From Margaritifera margaritifera (taxonomy: Eukaryota; Mollusca; Bivalvia; Unionida; Margaritiferidae), in the NCBI GenBank assembly GCA_029931535.1, contig JAQPZY010001295.1, positions 1 through 64,000 of the forward strand: a DNA stretch of 64,000 bases. Reading direction: 5' to 3'. Below the pieces are notes generated by a model. It had not been told where the DNA came from, did not search any database, and saw only the letters and a list, made by a program, of their open reading frames with translations. Positions 63,745 through 64,000 of this stretch are shown here, piece after piece; positions within the stretch are counted from its first letter, which is position 1; every line of letters starts with the position of its first letter. The translations under genes were made by a program, and so were the position numbers.

Positions 63745-64000
63745 CTCCTGGCATTTCTGTTGACCTATTGGTTGATCTTGACATATGTGAACAAACCTAA
63801 AACTGGATATCTCAAACCAGCATAATGTGACAGAACCAGAACATCAAGACGGTAGATTTACCAATTTTGATTAGCAGATTGGCTTCTAAACCAGCAGAAT
63901 TTTTTATCTACAAAAATTTTATGTTTTACAGGGATTGAAAAGTAAACCAGTGTATGGTTTGCCATAATATGTATTCTCATCATACTATAATAAAACAGCA
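63745..64000. other. Right flank, no gene seen
   Basis: Homology to the unit stops after GGGCATGT. The flank has the word AAACCAG at 63814-63820, 63888-63894 and 63944-63950, plus GAACCAGAA at about 63833. It may be the edge of another, degenerate repeat. It is too short to judge. Confidence 0.6.

Overview
This 64-kb window is eukaryotic nuclear DNA, most likely from an animal. It is AT-rich, it carries a hAT-type miniature transposon, and no gene on either strand resembles a known family. I cannot name the species. Almost the whole window is one satellite-like structure: about 33 copies of a ~1.9-kb unit arranged as two head-to-head tandem arrays, which together form a giant imperfect palindrome.

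Layout. 1-1039 is unique left flank. 1040-38617 is the left arm: 20 units (two partial) with a period of about 1,916 bp. The arms meet at about 38,618-38,719, where a ~102-bp segment is present in the right-arm sense only and forms the palindrome loop. 38621-63744 is the right arm in the opposite orientation: a partial unit, then units of about 1,888 bp, then one strongly diverged terminal unit (about 62262-63744). 63745-64000 is right flank.

Every amplified unit contains the same insertion: a small hAT-like MITE with 15-bp terminal inverted repeats (CAGTTGTTCCCAAAC / GTTTGGGAACCACTG) flanked by the 8-bp duplication CTCTAATG. It is 103 bp in the left arm and 89 bp in the right arm. The diverged terminal unit lacks the MITE and holds a single CATTAGAG at the insertion point, so it is a natural empty site. 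It also lacks a ~367-bp block found in the other units. The simplest history is an ancestral ~1.5-kb sequence, insertion of the MITE, amplification in tandem, inversion, and then largely separate homogenisation of the two arms.

Substructure. The left arm has an outer subfamily (about 1-23 kb, with a poly(A) tract in each unit) and an inner subfamily (about 25-38.6 kb, with a GGCTTTTT tract). The inner subfamily shares diagnostic variants with the right arm. Variants recur every 2, 3 or 5 units in different segments, which suggests a mosaic of local duplications and gene conversion. Private mutations rise next to the palindrome centre and in the terminal right unit. No supportable protein-coding gene, rRNA, tRNA, snRNA or CRISPR array was found. 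Short open frames recur once per unit only because the units themselves are near-identical.
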